Source: Roridomyces roridus (taxonomy: Eukaryota > Basidiomycota > Agaricomycetes > Agaricales > Mycenaceae). Taken from it: 64,000 nt of DNA. Made by a program: the position numbers and the translations under genes. Location of the stretch: the NCBI GenBank assembly GCA_029378245.1, contig JARKIF010000051.1, positions 248,001 through 312,000 on the forward strand, written 5' to 3'. Shown piece by piece: positions 20,837-33,625 of this stretch. The notes under the pieces are model-generated. The model made no database searches. It saw nothing but the letters and a program-made list of their open reading frames with translations, and was not told the DNA's origin. The stretch's first letter is position 1; every line of letters starts with the position of its first letter.

Positions 20837-21174
20837 TTTGGGGATTCCAACGAGCGTACGATGGAGTTTAATAGGTATTCGGTGGTTCGCTCCCTCCGGG
20901 GATTCATTACTGAGCTTGCTGCAGTGTCAGACAGCCTACCGTCCGGATGATTTGCATCTCATCGAATCGGTGCCCTGGGTTTCCTTTCTTTGCGCGCTGG
21001 TTCCGTTTGAGACGGGGTACAATAGGTTGGCTCCGAGATGCGTTGAAATAAATTGTTGCGGCTGGACAGATCGCAAGGACGATGGACGTTGAGTTTAAGA
21101 GCAAACCAAAGCAGAACCGGCAAGGCCAAACAAAGTCAAAACAAACCGACGCGTCTCTTCCTCTTCCCTCATCA

Positions 21175-22622
21175 ATGGCGACCAAGTCCTCAGGCCATGC
21201 CGAGACTCCCGCGTCTGACGCTGCCGCTGTGTTGCGAGAACTAGACGCGTCCTCTCCCAGTCGAAAGTCCAAACTCCCAGAGCTTGAAGGCGTTCTTCAA
21301 GGTATGTTCCATCCTCGTCCTTATAGTCTCTTCAATCGACTCCAATAGAACTCGAGAAACGAATCGACCCAGTATCCAAGCTGCCTCTCGAAATTACGAC
21401 CGCGATTTTCATTCTCTGCCTCCCCAAATCGTCCTTTCCCGCACCAGCGCCTTCCAGCGCTCCCATGCTTTTGCCCAACGTCTGCCGCTCTTGGAAGGCC
21501 ACAGCCCTGTCCATACCCCAGTTATGGTCCTCCATGCGCCTAAACACGGAAATGTCAGTGAATTTTGGGTCGCTTGTAGCCCTTTGGATCGCACGCGCAC
21601 AGTCGATGCCACTATCCATCTCCCTCCATGGAGACCTCACCTCCATGAAGCCTTCCCTCCGCGCCATCATCGACCAGCACTTCCCCACCCATGTGCAGAA
21701 TTTGGAGTTGTACATCTCCAAGGGAAGGCAGCTCGACAAACTCAAGGGTCCTTTCGCTTCCTTGCGCATACTCACTCTCGGCCAAGATGACCCTGCATCC
21801 TTCCTCGTTCATTGCAGCTGTGGCGAGGAACACGACGGTGATGGATTTTTCGGCCGCGATGCACGCCCGTGTGTCAAATTCCTCTCCGCCGCTCCTAATC
21901 TCGTCGAGCTTGCCATGGATCGCATCTTTTTCAACCTCCCATTCAAATCGATATCCACTTCATCCCAGCTGACGACGCACTCCAGCCTCAAACGTCTGTT
22001 CCTCGGTGGATTCGGATACGACGCAAAGCGTCCTGAGCCCATCTCGCACTGCAGCGTCCAAATCTTGCAGTACCTCACCCTCCCCTCGTTGGAGCGCCTC
22101 GTCATCTTCAGCCTCGCAAGCCCGAGTGAAGTAGAACCACTCTTCGCCTTCCTCGAGCGTTCATCCGCTTCATTGCACTCGCTTTCCATCGGCTTCGATC
22201 TCCCTTTCCCAATAGAACGCCTCCTTCGACTCATTCCCAACATAAAGGAACTCGATTTGAACGTGCAGTGGTCCGACACCGCTGACGAATTCGTTCGATC
22301 CCTCATGACCGCCCTCCATTCGAATTATTCTTTGAATTTGGTTCCAAATCTTGGTCGTTTGATGATTCGTGGCCCGCAGCTTGAGCCTGAGACGTACGAG
22401 GACGTACTTGAGGCTCTTTCCGCTCGGCGCGGTCATGGTTCTCTCCACTCATTCAAATTCATCTGGGTCCCCCGCGATCGTCGTCAGTTCAATGTCAATT
22501 TGGACGAAGTTCTCATGAAGAAGGCTCCGAGCGCCCATGTGTTGGAGGCGATGCGCCAGCTTGTCGTGGAAGGGATGGAGATTCATGTTGGTTTGAAGGA
22601 TCGCAATGTTGTCGATGTTTGA
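21175..22622 (+). CDS. F-box/LRR-like protein, 466 aa
   Basis: Exons 21175-21301 and 21349-22622 give 466 residues. After an Ala/Ser/Glu-rich start with a coiled stretch (LRELDASSPSRKSKLPELEG, then LEKRIDPV) comes the short basidiomycete F-box-like motif KLPLEITTAIFILCLP and NVCRSWKATALSIPQLW. The remainder contains irregular Leu-rich segments (QNLELYIS, LPSLERLVIFSLA, LIPNIKELDLN). The family usually bridges substrates to SCF ubiquitin ligases. Closely related copies lie at 10728 (pseudogene) and 33630-35423 (disrupted). It is the only intact member of this subtype in the window. Confidence 0.8.
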
Positions 22623-22958
22623 TTGTGAGTTATTCGATTGTTGGTTAAGATGGTATTCTGAATCACCTTTGCAGGTCTGAAAATCCGTCTCATAAGTTAT
22701 GAACGACTCGAGCTTACTTTGAAGCTTTTCTTGAACGCTGAAGGTCTCGTTTTTGTAGAGGAATACTGCCAGATGTCATACGCACCGAGATTGTAAATGT
22801 AATTCGACACCAGACGAAGAATGAATTATTGTAAGGAATGGGAGCGGGCTACACGATTATGCTCATGAGACATAAGAAGGATACAGAGATTTCTAATGTA
22901 CATATTAGGATTAGGAGCGGAAAATAGGATAGCAAGGGCGAAAAGGGAATGTGTGGCC
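22623..22958. other. Convergent 3' intergenic region
   Basis: This 336-base spacer lies between the 3' ends of the F-box gene and the zinc-finger gene. It should hold both polyadenylation sites. No gene or repeat is evident. Confidence 0.5.
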
Positions 22959-24203
22959 TCAATCGTCGGCGATATTGTTGACCCTCAGATACTCGGCATA
23001 CTCCCTGACGAACCGACTCGTCCTATCAAACCCCGTCAGCTCAACTGAAATTGGGGGGGGGAAGCACAATGGCGCTCACATTTGCTGACTGATCTTCGAC
23101 CTCATCTTTGGGTCCATCTCAGTCTCCAACTCGCGCAGCTGCGCCAGATGATCCTCGCTCTTCTTGTACGCCTCCAAATACAACTTCCTCGTCGCGCTCG
23201 CCTTCTTACACCCCGCCTTGCGATTCAAATGCCTCACCAACGCGTCCGTCCTCGCCAGAAGAGCAGGACACCCCGAGCAAGGAACGCGCATCGACGGCGT
23301 GTGCACGGAAACATGGCGCGTCATGTCAGCGCAATTGCGTGTAATCGCAGTGCAGCCGTTGATGTTGCACTGCAGCCCGTTGCCGTGCGGGGTGCAGCCC
23401 TGGTCGAGAAGGAACCAGTAGCGCTCGGAGATGACGTCTGCGTATGGGGGAGGAGGGCCAGTGCGCGGCGGAGGCGGGGGCATCAGAGCGGGTGCAGGAG
23501 TTGGAGTGGGCGGTGGGCTGGGCCGAGCACGCTTTGGAGAGGGGCCTGAGTGGCGCGTCGCTTTGCGCTTGGGGTTGGGCAGGCAGGGGCCAGCGTGTGG
23601 GATGAATACACGGGATGGAGGAGTGGAGATTACGGTTAATTTGGCCATGGGGCGTGTGGGCAACGGGCGAATGGGGCGGTTGACCGGCGTGACAGGACGG
23701 TAGTCAAAGTCAGAGTCGGAATCGTCGTCCTCATCTTCCTCCGCGTCCGAGTCGCTAAACAACGAGGGTGACGAAGACGAGGAATCGTCAAAGGAGGGAG
23801 AAAAGTGTGGAAGGGAAAACATGTCGGTTTCGTCCTCGAATGGGTCCCCCAGGACGGCGCCGTCCACAAATGGATGCTCCGGGACGGGAATGTCCGGAAT
23901 CAAAACCGAGGGATCAATGCATCCCTCCTCGATTCTCTTGCAAGCCGGCTGTCGCCAGGCCGGCGCGCGCCACCCCGACGTCTCAAAGCTGAGGCCCATT
24001 CCAAATGGGGTGGTGGGAATGGGCAGGATGGCAAGGTAGGGAGTGACTGAATCGCAGTTCATCAGGTGCGTCGAAGGTATGGTATAGGTGCCGGGGAACT
24101 GGAAGTCGAATGAAGGAGTGGAAGGCGCAGCGCAGCTGCGGAGAACAGCCAGAATCTGTTCATCAATGGAAGACGTGAGGTGGTTGTCGTAAATCGTAGA
24201 CAT
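22959..24203 (-). CDS. C2H2-type zinc-finger protein (putative transcription factor), 395 aa
   Basis: Exon 1 (24203-23080) and a short exon 2 (23022-22959) give 395 aa. The N-terminal half has Ser/Asp/Glu-rich acidic stretches (SDSDAEEDEDDDSDSDFD), a possible activation region, then a basic Pro-rich stretch (PNPKRKATRHSGPSPKRARP) that could serve as a nuclear signal. At the C-terminus two atypical fingers follow: CNINGCTAITRNCADMTRHV with VHT, and CSGCPALLARTDALVRHLNR with a Cys. The arrangement is shared with the gene at 53226-54232, so the two are paralogues. Targets unknown. Confidence 0.75.
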
Positions 24204-24898
24204 GGTAGAAGGATCGTGAAGCAGACACTGTCGCAGACAGAGATGGACCGAAGCGGGGAGTGGCGAGCATTACTGGCGTATTCTGGGTTTTTAAGTACGC
24301 TGCTTTCATGACAATGGAGATTACCCGAGCAAAGCTCTAGATGGTGCAAAGGCGCTTGGTTGATAGACCGGAATTGGAAACTCCGTCAAACTCGTGGCGA
24401 GTTTGCAAAGAAATCAGTGGCGTGGAAGAGGTTAAAGACTTCAAAGAGATTGACAAAGGCGATTGATGTATCGTAACGATCTTGGAAGAGGAAATCAGCC
24501 GCTTGGCTTTGACTTGAACAAGAAAGACTCGAGTCAACATTTGTGCCGAGATGAGTGTTGAGAACAAGAACGGTTGCGACGGATCAATTTTTGACGTCCG
24601 TTCTTCGCCATCATCATGATTCGCGCCAAAGGGATTTCATCGTGCAATTCAACTTATTGGCCTCCGAGAGGCAGGTTTTAAAATAGTCCAGCGTAACTCC
24701 TCTACAGCTCGGAGGTCCAAGCGGAAGAGAGAGAGGTCTACTTATTTGTCACCTCAGGTAGTTCGAAAATGGGCTATGCTTCATTCGAACGGGCTCATAC
24801 CACTTGAAGTCTGCAACATCGTTTCTTTTTGTCATGTTATACAACCCTCTCTTCTTTTGACTGTGCAACTGGATTGGGATGCAATAGGCGAGCAGTAT
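24204..24898. other. Upstream region of zinc-finger gene and duplicated SDR flank
   Basis: The first part is the zinc-finger promoter. From about 24540 the sequence GAGTGTTGAGAACAAGAACG and its surroundings recur near 26670 and 33475, marking the border of the duplicated SDR unit. No gene seen. Confidence 0.5.
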
Positions 24899-26197
24899 TT
24901 AATCGAAGAACAGGCCCCCGTTAATCGAGATCTTTGAATAATAGTCAATATGACAATATCGGGTGTCAGCCTGTAAGTAATGGCGTAGAACGAACAGTTT
25001 GTCCTGTAATAAACTTTGACTCCTTCGAAGCGATAAATGAGACGAAATCGGCAATGTCCGTAGGAACCCTGGAATTGACAACCACAACAATTTTGAGCGA
25101 GTCGGTTTGAATGATATGATGGTTTCTTACCCGAAAGTTTTGAGGGGTATTTGCGCTTTGAGCTACTCCTCGTTAGCCGCTGGGTGTTAGACAAGATGGG
25201 AGATACGGACGCCGTCCCGCATTTCGGGCCCGGGAAGCAGCCCAAAAACTAACATCCAATCGTCGGAAACTAAATCCCACTAGCTGGTTCGGACGTACAC
25301 ATCGGGGTTTCAATTACACCGGGCGCGTATGCGTTGACGGTGATACCTTCGAGTCGGATCGGTTAATCCATGGATGAAATATGTAGAACGGTTGGGACTT
25401 GCCATGCGAGCCGAATTCGATCGCTGGGGAAATTCTATGACTCTTTGTCGCTGATTATCTGCAGTTGTTCTCACCTGCGGCTTGAGTAAGGCCTCTCACT
25501 GCAAACTTGGAGGCGCTGTACGTCACTTGAGCGTTGTGACCTTAATTATTCAAAGCATGTCAGGCTTGTGATTATCTGGGAGCCGCATTTTCAGTCACTC
25601 ACCCTGCTTTCCAGTGAGTGAAGATGCCCCAATGATGCGCCCCCCACGACCTTGTTTGACCATCTGCAGCCCCGCGTACTTGTATGAAAGGAATGTCCCG
25701 CGTGCGTTGATGTTCATGACGCGATCCCACTCTTCGACGGTAACTGCCATGGAAGTCAGCATGAAGAGTGCGATTTGGTTCAAGTCTGTGACCATCAGCG
25801 ATGACCATCCCGGAAGGCCCCACAACTCCAGCATTGGCGACCATCTACATGCTATGAGTTTGACAGAGACACAAGTCAAGAAAGGCCACGCACGACGTCA
25901 AGACCCCCATGGTTCTGAACCACGGCCTCGATCATCTCCCTCACCTGCGCGTCTTGCGATACATCGGCTGCGTGTATGGAGCTAGCACGGCCTCGTTGCT
26001 GTATCTCTTCAACGAGGCTCTGGAGTTCTGCGGACACTGCGATGTCGTTGACTGCGACGTCGAAACCGTTGTCTGCGAGCCGCAGTGCTATGGCTCTTCC
26101 AATACCTTGCGCTGGGATGCATAATGAGCGAATATTCTGGGGTGGAGACGCAGTGCTTACCAGCTCCGGTGACGAGTGCAATACCCTTACACGACAT
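24899..26197 (-). CDS. Short-chain dehydrogenase/reductase, copy 1 (intact)
   Basis: A multi-exon gene read from MSCKGIALVTGAG (26197). Joined exons give the Rossmann motif TGAGxGIGRAIALRLADNGF, a DVSQDAQVREMIEAVVQN segment, VANAG, VTVEEWDRVMNINARGTFLS, the catalytic Ser in GASSLTGKQG, the YxxxK pair in TYSASKFAVRGLTQAA, then ITVNAYAPGVIETPM and a final SFIASKESKFITGQT-ISINGGLFFD. All SDR landmarks are present, including Asn, Ser, Tyr and Lys. The set resembles acetoin/diacetyl reductase-like classical SDRs using NAD(P)H; the substrate is not known. Introns of about 45-70 nt interrupt nearly every motif. It is the reference for two damaged copies (26975-33046 and 38730-40014). Confidence 0.8.
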
Positions 26198-26974
26198 GAG
26201 AGTTTCTGAGAGGGGATTCTCGGCCAGGTGGGGGGTTTAAATAGTGCTGGTGTTTTCGGACACCGCAAGCTGCCCAACTGCGCGTACGGCCGTAGCCTTG
26301 TTATGGATTGCTGTCAGGGACCGTGAGTAGGGGCGGCTTCCGAGATCGGATACCCGCCGTTCGTGTTCAGATACGATGAGTTTGTTGGATTTTGAGGGGG
26401 ATACAGGACGACGGCAAGTCGTTCAGGAGGCGAACCCAGCTGCGGTGGTGACCTTGATTACTTGAGTCCTTGAGGGTCATAGCCCTTGAATTCCAGACGC
26501 AAATGTCTCACGCTTCGGGTCGCACGGTACCCAGCCAGTTAGTCGGGAGGCATTCCGTCAGAGTCGGAAGTCCGAAAAGGCCCCGCCGGCTTGAAATTGT
26601 GCTGGAAGGTGGGTTCGGCCGAACACGGTTCAGCGATCAGGCAAGACTCGAACAGCATCAAGTTCCGGGATGAGCGTTGAGAACAAGAAGAGTTGCCGGC
26701 GGATCAATCTTTGAAGACTCCGTTCTTCCCGCCAACATGATTGCCTTCAGGCGCTTTTCGAATCATTGTGCGATTGACATCGCAGGTTCAAGATAACTCA
26801 ACCTCACTCGTAGCTCTTTGTCACTGTATGAGAGACTGACAATCGCAGTGCTGTCTCATCCTACATCTGACTTGGTCCTTTTTTCATTCAGCAAAGGTTT
26901 AAGGTACTTGTCAACATTTTTGTTTGAAGGTAAGTTATGCGCGGGTTTGGACGACACGAAGGATTTAATCCTAT
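26198..26974. other. Duplicated spacer between SDR copies 1 and 2
   Basis: Contains the upstream region of copy 1 and, from about 26660, the GAGCGTTGAGAACAAGAAG block that also precedes the other units. The pattern CCGAAAAGGC...TGTGCTGGAAGGT recurs near 33425 and in altered form near 40380 and 40670. No gene seen. Confidence 0.5.
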
Positions 26975-27972
26975 TTAATCAAAATAGAGGCCACCGTTGA
27001 TCGAAATCTTTGAATAGTCAGTGCCGAGCATCCTGTAATGGCAGACAACGAACAGTTTGGCCCGTGATAAACTTGGACTCTTTCGAAGCGATGAATGAGA
27101 CGAAATCGGCTATGTCTGTTGGCACCCTGGAATTTGTATTTACTTTTGAGTGAGGCAGCTTCAATATGTAGGATATCTTACCCCAAAGTTTTGAGGGGTG
27201 TTTTCTCTTTGAACTACGGCTCGTTAGTGACTGGGGCCCTAGACAACGTGAGGAGCACCGACATCGTCTCGAATTTCAGTGGTAAACGCCCCAAACACTA
27301 GGATTCGAACGTCAGAGATTAGATTCGACTGGGTTGTTCGGACGTACACATCGGTGTTCGATTAGCCCGGGCGCGTAGGCGTTGACGGTGATACCTGCAA
27401 GGCAGATCGGTTAGTCGATGGAGGAAATAAAACCGTTGAGACTTGCCATGTGAGCCGAATTCAATCGCTGGGGAATTTTTATGACTTTGCCAACTGAGTG
27501 CAATTTATTCTCACCTGCGGATTGAGTAAGGCCTCTCACTGCAAACTTGGAAGCCGTGTACGCCCAATGGACAAAGGAACCTTGAAAAGACGTCAATTTC
27601 TAGCTTTGTTCGAATTTCAACCACTCACCCTGTTTTCCGGCGATTGAAGAAGCCCCAATGATGCGTCCCCCGCGTCCTTGTTTAACCATCTGAAGCCCTG
27701 CGTACTTGAATGAAAGGAACGTTCCGCGTGCATTCACATTCATGATGCGGTCCCACTCTTCGACGGTAACTAGCCTGGAAGTTAGCATGAAGGCTGCAAT
27801 CTGGTTAAGGTGGATGACCATTAGCGATATTCGGCCCGCCAGGCCCTGTAACTCCAGCATTGGCGACCATCTACTTGTTCTGATTCAACGAACGGGACGC
27901 AAGTCAAAGAAAAGCCACGCACGACGTCAAGACTCCCATGTTTCCGAACTACCGCTTCGATCATCTCCTTCA

Positions 27973-30900
27973 TCTTGTTCCGCGCTTCGTTTGCGTCTAG
28001 AAAATTGAATCGAACTTGGGACAGCCACAGATTCTTGTGGGGGTGGAGGAGCAGCGGAAGGTTCAACTTCTCGAACTGCTGTTCTCCAGGTCGTAGGGCG
28101 ATGGTGAGGCGTGAGAATGAACCCAAACGGAGACGCCAGACGAGGGCATCACCGACGCCCACGGCTAACCCACAAAAAGCGGCGAAGAATTCACTCAACT
28201 CTTCGTATCAGATCAATCCTGAGTGCCCACCGCGAATGTAACTCGGACTGTGTTCAACGGAGTAGTAGGGGGAGTGCCGATTGAGAAGATGATGTAACGA
28301 AGCAAGATTAGTACCCAGATTAATCATGAATGAGTTTGGATGCCAAGCTTGAATCATGGTGAGGGAGCGAATCATCATGTACCATGACAAGAGGCAACAG
28401 ATGGCAGCTCTGAAACCCTGGTTCGAAAAGAATCGAGTTTCAACGAGGGAGGCAGTAGATAAGAAAGTTGAAACTGGAGTGCTGCCACTCATCATATGAT
28501 GATGGAGTGTGAGCACTAACTGCGCGGACACTGGAGCCGCCGCAGGAATGATGCGGAGTTTTGGAGGAATTCGAAGACACAAGAGAACCCCGGCGATCGA
28601 ATGAGGAGGTCTATTTGGAATCCCGAATAGAAAGTCCCGGAGTATATGGTGACTCCCCGCCCGGACGGATACAACCAAGAAAAACCAAACTGCAACGGCA
28701 CCGCGAGCGGGATTTGCAGATAAATCCTCCACAAAGCACAGAACGTGATGCCCTGAATGAACAAGGCATTGACTCGAAGGCGAGCATATGGAGGACACAG
28801 GACGGCCACGCTCTTCAAATCGAGATTGATTGAAGTCTTGAGCTTCTCCACTGAAGAAACTTGACAGCTATCAGCGTGAGAAGGCTGCCGGGATGAACAC
28901 CCCCATGAACAGAGCATAGTTCGAAGCAGGGACAATCAAAAACAAACGAGACCAATGTCGAACGATGAACGAAGCATTGAATAGATAGGTGGGCCGCGTC
29001 CGAACGGGGGATGCCTCTCGAGTGAGGGTAGGATATTGCAAGAAGTGCTGCGAAGGACGAGGATTGAGAACACGTTCAACTCCCCTGTTGATGGTGCAGT
29101 TGAACCGCGCCTCCACTGACTACTCCACGGCCCACGGGAGTAGATGTAGAGTAAATGAGAGGGGGCTTGATTGCCTAAGCTTTGTGCTCGAATGTACAAG
29201 CAGGGAAGCATGAATGTGAATGCCGGCCCTTCGGACGAAACAACCCAAGATCGATATGAAGTTTGAATATGTACGGAGGAAATGGAGCGATTCTAGGAGC
29301 GTGATTTTGGCTCCCCTCCGAATCTGACCTGAGCAGTAAATCCAAAACACACAGTCCCGACGACGGGGAGGTCCATATCCGAGATGGAAACCAACACGAG
29401 TACGGGTGGGAATCAGCCGTCGCAGCCGGTATGCACGTGGAGGCCGCAGAGCATGAAGATTGAGTAAATCGTGGTCCCATGTCGAGTATACCTAAAGCGC
29501 AGAGAATCCCCGTTGAAGTGCTCAAGAATGCAGCTATATCCATTTGACCGAGGAATTGGAACACTGTGAAAACATTGGCCCATGAATTTCATGTCACCAT
29601 GCCATGAACAAGAAAAATCAGGGCCGATGGACTGAAATGAATAGATCATGCGGCTCGGGTCATTCAGGCATTATTCGGTGAGTTTTACTCACTCTGCACC
29701 AAGTACCAAATCATGCACTCGGCGGTGAATTTCAGGGACTCCAGTATTGGAACAGTCGAGCCAAAATCATGGGACAAGTGCATGAAAACCAAAGTAAAAG
29801 ATTAGTACCATTGAGCATTGTTGATCGAGCTACTAGCTAGAGTGTTGTTCATTCAGCCCATTGCACTTCTGCACATACCTAACGAGCACACCGTTCCAGA
29901 GTGGCATATCCCAGGCAGCCGGGCTTGCGAAAGGCGAACATTCCTGTGTGTGGAGCGGGTGTGGAGCGGGTGCTGCGGATGAGGTCAGTGGTGTCACGCC
30001 TGTCACAGCACTCCACTCCTTCGTCCCAACCCTCACCTCCCTCCTGCCCCCGCTTCGTTAACACCCTCCCCTTCCACCTCTCTGCGTCAAGAGCCCCCAT
30101 CGACTATACTCCATGGTAATATAGACCTCACGGCCAGTTCCAAACCCTCACGACGCTTGTAGGACCTCAGACCGTCACCGACCAGGTACTACAGGCATGA
30201 AGCCCAAGCCGGCACTCACAACTGGTCGTAGGACTCAATCGTCGAATAGACTGGTTATGTAAGCCAGGGGGCATCGGGTGCGTCTCTGACTCCGTTTGAT
30301 TCGCTCTCTGACCTGGTACGAGCATGGCCCGCAAGATATGCCCAAGTCCGCGGCGTGGTGATCAGCAAATTGTGCTCCGTCTCTTCAATCTAGTGCGTGC
30401 CTCACCCATTACTTTTCTCCTTGATGCACCCGGACTCCCTCGAGAGCCTCCCGCTCTGCTAGTCGCAACTCGAGCAGTCTTGAGGTATGTTCTGTGGATC
30501 TCCATGGCCCGGAGACGCTCTAATTAGGATGAATTCTAGCCGAGAATGTTACCGACACCGGCTATGCGGTTGTGGTCTTTGGTGGAGGCGGGGGCGACAC
30601 TGGGCGGGGTGCTGGTAGCACATTGTTGTATTACCTAGATTTACTTTGAAATTCATCTTCTTTCCATCCGAAATTCAGTGCCCCGCAAATGATATTCATT
30701 GTCGTACAGCATGACTCCAATTGGGCTCACATTCTTCCCGGTCATTTTCATGTCAGGAGAACATGAAAAAGGCATATGAAAACGTCGAAAACGCACATGA
30801 ATTGAGTTTGCATACTTCACTGGAAGGCAGGTGATTTTAAGGCGCGTCTCTTTGATATTCATGCGATCCAGACATGAATTGGGGGATACCGAGGGACATG

Positions 30901-32790
30901 ATTTTCATGTGCCCCGGGTCTCACAGTGGAAATTGAAAACCTTCGATAGTGAGAGCCCACGATGATGAGCTCAATTCAAGGACTGTGCGATCCACCACGT
31001 TGGTAAGAAGTGAATGCTCGCGGGAAAGCGGCCCATGGCCTATGTAGGAAGAATGTAGTTTTGTGCTTTCGATAGCAGAGAAAACAATGTTGCCGCTTTG
31101 ATAGCAGACGGAGACATAGGTCGATTGAGCGCTTGAGAAAATATGGACGAGTCCTCCGTCGCGGACCGTCGGAAGAACTTGCCCTGGGTGCGTCAAACAT
31201 GTGTGTGTCCAGAACCCAAAATCGGGCAGCAGTCCGATACCCGCGGTGTGTCATGGTCAAAGAGGTCGGCCATAGGAGAGTGTTTCAAGGTGGTTAGGCT
31301 GTGGCTTGGCATCTTGCGTGGTTTGAAGAGAGCAAGGTACGGAGCAAGCCAGAGTTGAATGTTGGTTGGTTGCTCGCCATTGCGGTTGCCGTTCTCGAGC
31401 CATAGTCGTAACCAGCCCAGAAGTTAAAGTCAAAAAGGCTGTATCGGTCGTAGTCTATGTAAAAAGACGAGATCTCGCTCAAAGCACATGAAAAATGTTC
31501 AATAGCAGAGAATGAAACAATCCAATGCTCGAAGGCATAGATGCATGAATGAATGGGAAGTTGTTGCACAGAAAAACTCCATCCTTTCCCGTACAGAAAG
31601 GGGAATTAGATGCCCATGAGAAACAATCAGGAATTGGATGCCCGAAGAATACATGATGGGAACTGGATGCCCGAAAGAAAGTGGGAACTGGATGCCCGGA
31701 ATAAAAAGAATCATGAGAACTTGACGCCCGAATGCCTGAATGGGACTCGATGCTCGAAAGGAATGAATGAATGTCATGGGCACTGGACGCCCGAATTCTT
31801 GAAGAGGGACTCGAAGCCCGAAAATGAATGAATGAATGTCATGGGCGTTGAAACCCGAATGTCATGGGCACTGGACGCCCGAATTCTTGAAGAGGGACTC
31901 AATGCCCGAAAATGAATAAATGAATGTCATGGGCGTTGAAACCCGAATGTCATGGGCACTGGACGCCCGAATGCTTGAAGGGGACTCGATGTCCGGGAAT
32001 GAATGCATGTCATGGGAACCAGACTCCTGAATGCTTGAAGGGGGCTCAACGCCCGAAAATGAATGAATGTCATGGGATTTTCGACTCCCGAATGATTGAA
32101 GAGTAATTGATGCCCCACAATAGCGGGTATCGGAAGAATACGGGTAGTCAACACTCAATAGCATAGAGAGATGCATATAAAAGTGGGAATTCAATAACCA
32201 GCAAGAAGAGACTCGTAGAGAAGCGGCGCTAAGACAGTAGCATTCTGAAGTGATCCAGCACTCGAGTGCATAGAGAGCAGTGAGATTGTTGACTGTTGAC
32301 TATGAGAATGAAGTACATGCCCGAGTAAGATGTTTGATGTCCCAGGCAATAAGACCATCGGCGTAGGTTAGCAGTAAGGATATGCCCCATTCGAGAGCAA
32401 GCGATAGCGGATGTCGTGGTGCTATACCAGGCTCGGTATGGAGAGATATGGAAAAGAAGAAGCGAGTAGATGTTCATGGGATCAATCGAGCGCACCTCAG
32501 TCCTAGCCGCCACTCATCTACGTCGTCCCGTTGAAGTCCAAGTGAAACAAGTGTATCCGGAGAGAAAACAGGCAAAGAGAGGTGTGTCGGCGGATGGAAG
32601 CGGAAACAGGAAGATCAGAAGTGGCCAGAGAAAGATTTCGGACATGTTGGAGGGTGGATTCGTCGACGTAAGAGATGCATTGCATGCATTGCTGGCAGAT
32701 TGTTGTGGTGTGATGAGAGAAGCACGGGTCACGCGTCACTCCGCTGTCACAAGAATCAGTACTGATCTCGCACGCTCATCAGTACTACAC
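27973..32790. mobile_element. About 4.8 kb unidentified insertion in SDR copy 2
   Basis: This block is absent from SDR copies 1 and 3. It lacks recognisable transposase, reverse transcriptase or other protein families on either strand. Features seen inside: many ATTTCATGTC/CATGAAT-like words at 29400-30900, a minisatellite at 31600-32110, and a 12-bp palindrome ATCAGTACTGAT near 32755 whose first half recurs near 32779. No clear terminal repeats or target-site duplication were found, so the class is unknown. A non-autonomous retroelement or filler DNA captured during repair are both possible. An open frame (28198-27821, minus) runs through the left junction into SDR sequence, probably by chance. 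Confidence 0.55.
31600..32110. repeat. Minisatellite with GGGCACTGGACGCCCGAA-type units
   Basis: Irregular tandem units share GTCATGGGCACTGGACGCCC, GAATTCTTGAAGAGGGACTC and AATGAATGAATGTCATGGGC. Two consecutive copies at about 31760-31965 are nearly identical over roughly 100 bp; the others are degenerate. The array lies inside the 4.8-kb insertion. Confidence 0.75.
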
Positions 32791-33046
32791 CCTGCGCGTC
32801 TTGCGACACATCGGCGGTGTGGATAGAGCTGGCACGGCCCCGTTGCCGTATCTCTTTGACGAGGTTCTGCAGTTCTGCGGAGGCCGAAATATCGTTGACT
32901 GCAACGTCGAAACCGTCGTCTGCGAGTCGCAATGCTATGGCTCTTCCGATACCCTGTGCTGAGGTGCATTATGAGCCAACATTCCGGGGAGCAGAACCGC
33001 AATGCTCACCAGCTCCAGTGACGAGGGCAATACCTTTGGACGACAT

Positions 33047-33625
33047 GGGAGTTTGGGAGTTTGTAAGATGGAATTCTCGGTCAGGTGGAGGGGTTAAATA
33101 GCGCTGGTGTTTTCGGACGCCGCAGCTGGATGCCCACTTCAATGCTGGGTGGGATTCGGGCGGGAATCAGTTGCCATTGTGTAATACCTACAATAATCCT
33201 TCCTTCCGTGTGAAGCGCCCGGAAAGGCACGAATCGATATTATGAGTAGAGGTAACATAAGTTTCTGGATCGGATAGCCGCCGTTCGTGTGTAGCTACCA
33301 TGAGTTCGCGTAGGATTCCGAAGTGAATGGAGGATGATCTTGGATGGCGCTGAGCTGGGAACAAGTGCCAAGGCAAGGCCACCCTGCAATGCAATGGTGA
33401 CCTTGACATCGTCTGTCATCCGAAAAGGCGCCACCTGCTTGACATTGTGCTGGAAGGTAGGAGTGTACCGAGGTGAGCGTTGAGAACAAGAACATCAGAT
33501 CATTTCACTAATGTTGCCGTCCCGTACCCGTCCCGTACATTTCTTTGATCAACGGCCCAACGGGTACGGGTACGTACCCGTGTACGGACGGCCGTCGAAC
33601 GGCTTGCGACGGGTACGGTGTGCAT
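33047..33625. other. Spacer with SDR-unit border and a GTACGG-rich transposon end
   Basis: 33425-33495 repeats the SDR-unit border sequence. At 33512-33628 alternating CCCGTAC/GTACGG words end in GTACGGTGTGCATCCCTA, which resembles the right end of the hAT-like element at 33806-34426. The matching left end is not visible, so this is probably a second, truncated element. No gene. Confidence 0.5.

Larger units (their letters stand above)
26975..33046 (-). pseudogene. Short-chain dehydrogenase copy 2, split by about 4.8 kb insertion
   Basis: The 3' part (26975-27972) carries intact equivalents of copy 1: KEMIEAVVRKHGSLDVV, GRIIGASSIAGKQG, YTASKFAVRGLTQSAG and ISINGGLYFD. The missing 5' part (start at 33046; ALVTGAG, GIGRAIALRLADDGFDVAVN, RGRASSIHTADVSQDAQ) lies at 32791-33046 in the same orientation. 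The two pieces abut at the same codon region of copy 1 (after VSQDAQ). The simplest reading is one gene cut by inserted DNA at 27973-32790. Splice sites elsewhere are preserved, so the insertion may be recent. Confidence 0.8.

Noticed and set aside
27295..27320. GATTCGAACG resembling a tRNA T-loop
   Set aside because: It is in an SDR intron conserved in position with the other copies; no cloverleaf can be built.
27821..28198. Minus-strand frame joining unknown sequence to the SDR exon
   Set aside because: The frame crosses the insertion junction and has no homologue in copies 1 and 3. A chance fusion frame is more likely than a real chimeric gene.
31600..32110. CRISPR-like array
   Set aside because: The units are irregular, overlapping and without spacers of constant length; this is a eukaryotic minisatellite.
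27973..32790. Helitron interpretation of the insertion (left end starts TC)
   Set aside because: The right end lacks CTRR and a terminal hairpin in either orientation, and no Rep/helicase sequence is present.
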